Shown here: positions 5,592-6,833 of the stretch, in pieces
Numbering within the stretch: position 1 is the stretch's first letter
How the letters are laid out: each line of letters starts with the position of its first letter
Origin: an uncultured Litorilinea sp.
GTDB taxonomy: Bacteria; Chloroflexota; Anaerolineae; Caldilineales; Caldilineaceae
DNA length: 6,833 nt
NCBI GenBank assembly: GCA_946885925.1
Contig: CAMPHP010000160.1
Span: 1-6,833, forward strand
Reading direction: 5' to 3'
Program-made: the position numbers and the translations under genes
The notes under the pieces: generated by a model
Told to the model about the DNA's origin: nothing
Seen by the model: the letters and a program-made list of their open reading frames with translations, nothing else
Databases searched by the model: none

Positions 5592-5601
5592 TGAATTGGT
5601 T

Positions 5602-6804
5602 ATGCATATTGTGTTGTTCTACCACTCGTTGATCTCTGATTGGAATCATGGCAATGCCCACTTTTTGCGTGGGATCGCGACTGAGTTGTTGGCACGCGGG
5701 CATCGAGTTGACCTCTACGAGCCGCGCGATGGGTGGAGCCGGAATAACTTGATTGCAGTGCATGGCATCCAACCTCAGCATGATTTTCAGGCGTCCTTTC
5801 CCCACCTGCACAGCACTTTCTATGACCTGGATTCCTTGAAGCTTGATCGTGTGCTGGATGGCGCTGATCTGGTGATTGTGCATGAGTGGAACGATCACCA
5901 GTTGATCCGGCGCATTGGCGAGCACCGGCAGCAATCTGGCACATATCGCCTGCTCTTTCACGACACGCACCACCGCTCACTCTCCGACAGCCAAAGCATC
6001 GCCGCCTATCATCTGGCAGATTATGATGGCGTCTTGGCCTTTGGCCGGGTGGTGCGCGATCGCTATCTGCGCCAGAAATGGACAGCACGCGCTTGGATCT
6101 GGCATGAGGCCGCGGATACCACGATCTTTCGTCCCCATGCTGGAGCAGAATGTGACGGAGATCTGGTCTGGGTAGGCAACTGGGGTGATGACGAGCGAAC
6201 GGAACAATTGCGCGAATTTCTCTTTGAACCTGTCAAGGCGTTGAGCCTGCGCGCGCGTATTTATGGTGTCCGGTATCCTGGCTATGCCTTGGACGCGCTA
6301 ACCGATGCTGGTATCGACTATCAGGGGTGGCTGCCAAACTACCAAGTGCCTCAGGTCTTTGCGCGCTATCGTCTCACCGTCCATATCCCGCGCCAGCCCT
6401 ATGTTCAGGCATTGCCTGGAATCCCGACCATCCGCATCTTTGAAGCCCTGGCTTGTGGCATTCCACTGATCTGTTCCCCCTGGCATGATGTGGAAGGGCT
6501 TTTTACCCCCGGCAAAGATTATCTGATTGCGTCCAATGGTGAACAGATGAAGCAGCATATGCGCCACCTGCTGCATGAGCCAGAAGCAGCGCGCAAATTG
6601 GCCGAGCATGGATTGCAAACCGTGCTGGCACGCCATACCTGCGCCCACCGTGTGGATGAACTGCTTGCTATCTGCGAGGAACTTGGCGTAGACACAGCAC
6701 CGGAAAGTGTTCCGAAAAGCCAAACAGTGTTGACCAACTCGATTGCCCTGCCACCCCGGACATCATCGCAGACATCAGCACAGACTTTGGGAGATTCAGC
6801 ATGA
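5602..6804 (+). CDS. CgeB-like GT-B glycosyltransferase
   Basis: Protein of 400 residues beginning MHIVLFYHSLISDWNHGNAH, a start typical of a CgeB/YkvP-like glycosyltransferase family. The N-terminal domain has HGNAHFLRGIATELLARGH (16-34) and YEPRDGWS (39-46), then VHEWNDH (93-99). The C-terminal domain matches the Glyco_trans_1_2 type, with GNWGDDER (192-199), YGVRYPGYA (221-229), and IPTIRIFEALACGIPLI (274-290), where the FEALACG segment is the donor-site signature. ARHTCAHRVDEL (343-354) is the usual end of this fold. The last 35 residues are a Ser/Thr/Gln-rich tail with a TSSQ/TSAQ repeat. It overlaps the next start by 4 bp (ATGA), so coupling is likely. A sugar-transferring role is inferred from the family; substrate and acceptor are unknown. 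Confidence 0.9.
   Translation: MHIVLFYHSLISDWNHGNAHFLRGIATELLARGHRVDLYEPRDGWSRNNLIAVHGIQPQHDFQASFPHLHSTFYDLDSLKLDRVLDGADLVIVHEWNDHQLIRRIGEHRQQSGTYRLLFHDTHHRSLSDSQSIAAYHLADYDGVLAFGRVVRDRYLRQKWTARAWIWHEAADTTIFRPHAGAECDGDLVWVGNWGDDERTEQLREFLFEPVKALSLRARIYGVRYPGYALDALTDAGIDYQGWLPNYQVPQVFARYRLTVHIPRQPYVQALPGIPTIRIFEALACGIPLICSPWHDVEGLFTPGKDYLIASNGEQMKQHMRHLLHEPEAARKLAEHGLQTVLARHTCAHRVDELLAICEELGVDTAPESVPKSQTVLTNSIALPPRTSSQTSAQTLGDSA
6760..6783 (+). repeat. tandem 12-bp duplication at the 3' end of the CgeB-like gene
   Basis: Units 6760-6771 and 6772-6783 match at 10 of 12 bases and encode TSSQ then TSAQ. The repeat keeps frame and lies about 20 bases before the stop, in the non-conserved tail. 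Confidence 0.6.
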
Positions 6805-6833
6805 AGATCGCGTTCTTTGGCTCAAGTCTCGTC
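6801..6833 (+). CDS. start of a further glycosyltransferase-like gene (partial)
   Basis: Only the first 11 codons are inside the window: MKIAFFGSSLV. The ATG overlaps the stop of the preceding gene (ATGA), and GGGAG at 6789-6793 gives a Shine-Dalgarno seven bases upstream, so the start is well supported. The opening resembles the first strand of CgeB-like glycosyltransferases that I recall next to the preceding type of gene, but eleven residues cannot prove this. The gene is cut by the window edge, not visibly broken. Confidence 0.65.
   Translation, partial: MKIAFFGSSLV

Noticed and set aside
5542..5601. 20-codon upstream extension of the CgeB-like gene from TTG
   Set aside because: The TTG lies within the 14-bp repeat array and hairpin, without a ribosome site, while the protein family starts at MHIVLFYHS.
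5290..5973. 227-codon minus-strand frame spanning the copper-storage-like gene and the next
   Set aside because: It runs across two well-supported genes and the hairpin region, and shows no domain or ribosome site.
6171..6181. GGTAGGCAACT matching 5550-5560
   Set aside because: An 11-base match inside conserved coding sequence (VGNW) without the rest of the repeat or its partner arm; probably chance.

Overview
The window holds six complete genes and the first codons of a seventh. All lie on the + strand and are packed as one operon-like block running from about 356 to beyond the right edge. Base composition is moderately GC-rich (low to mid 50s % by eye). The sequence contains no taxonomic marker. 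The protein style (families common in Chloroflexota and Actinomycetota, non-conserved tails, a TTG start, moderate GC) would fit a Chloroflexota such as Ktedonobacteria, but this is a low-confidence guess.

Layout: 1-366 is a non-coding leader with two small tandem duplications and a 14-bp dyad just upstream of a strong Shine-Dalgarno. Next come a UDP-sugar/dTDP-sugar type epimerase (367-1482), a second SDR epimerase resembling CDP-paratose/CDP-tyvelose 2-epimerase (1479-2810), a zinc-type medium-chain dehydrogenase of the polyol dehydrogenase kind (2800-3828), a GT-B family 4 glycosyltransferase (3857-5101), a cysteine-packed four-helix-bundle copper-storage-like protein (5067-5504), a second, CgeB-like glycosyltransferase (5602-6804), and the start of what looks like another glycosyltransferase of the same type (6801 onward). 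Junctions are 4-bp overlap, 11-bp overlap, 28-bp gap, 35-bp overlap, 97-bp gap and 4-bp overlap, so translation coupling is likely across most of the block.

Taken together, the genes look like a glycan or glycoconjugate module: two epimerases and a dehydrogenase could shape a sugar donor or polyol precursor, and at least two glycosyltransferases would transfer sugars. No transporter, polymerase, flippase or nucleotide-sugar synthesis gene is visible, so the product (surface polysaccharide, glycolipid or glycosylated small molecule) cannot be named. The outlier is the copper-storage-like gene inside the block, which does not fit an ordinary sugar pathway.

The most distinctive structural signals are (i) repeated short tandem duplications (7-17 bp) located almost only at gene ends and junctions, and (ii) a long RNA hairpin in the 97-bp gap before the second glycosyltransferase, one arm of which is built from 14-bp tandem repeats. 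No tRNA, rRNA, CRISPR array, insertion sequence or phage gene was seen.
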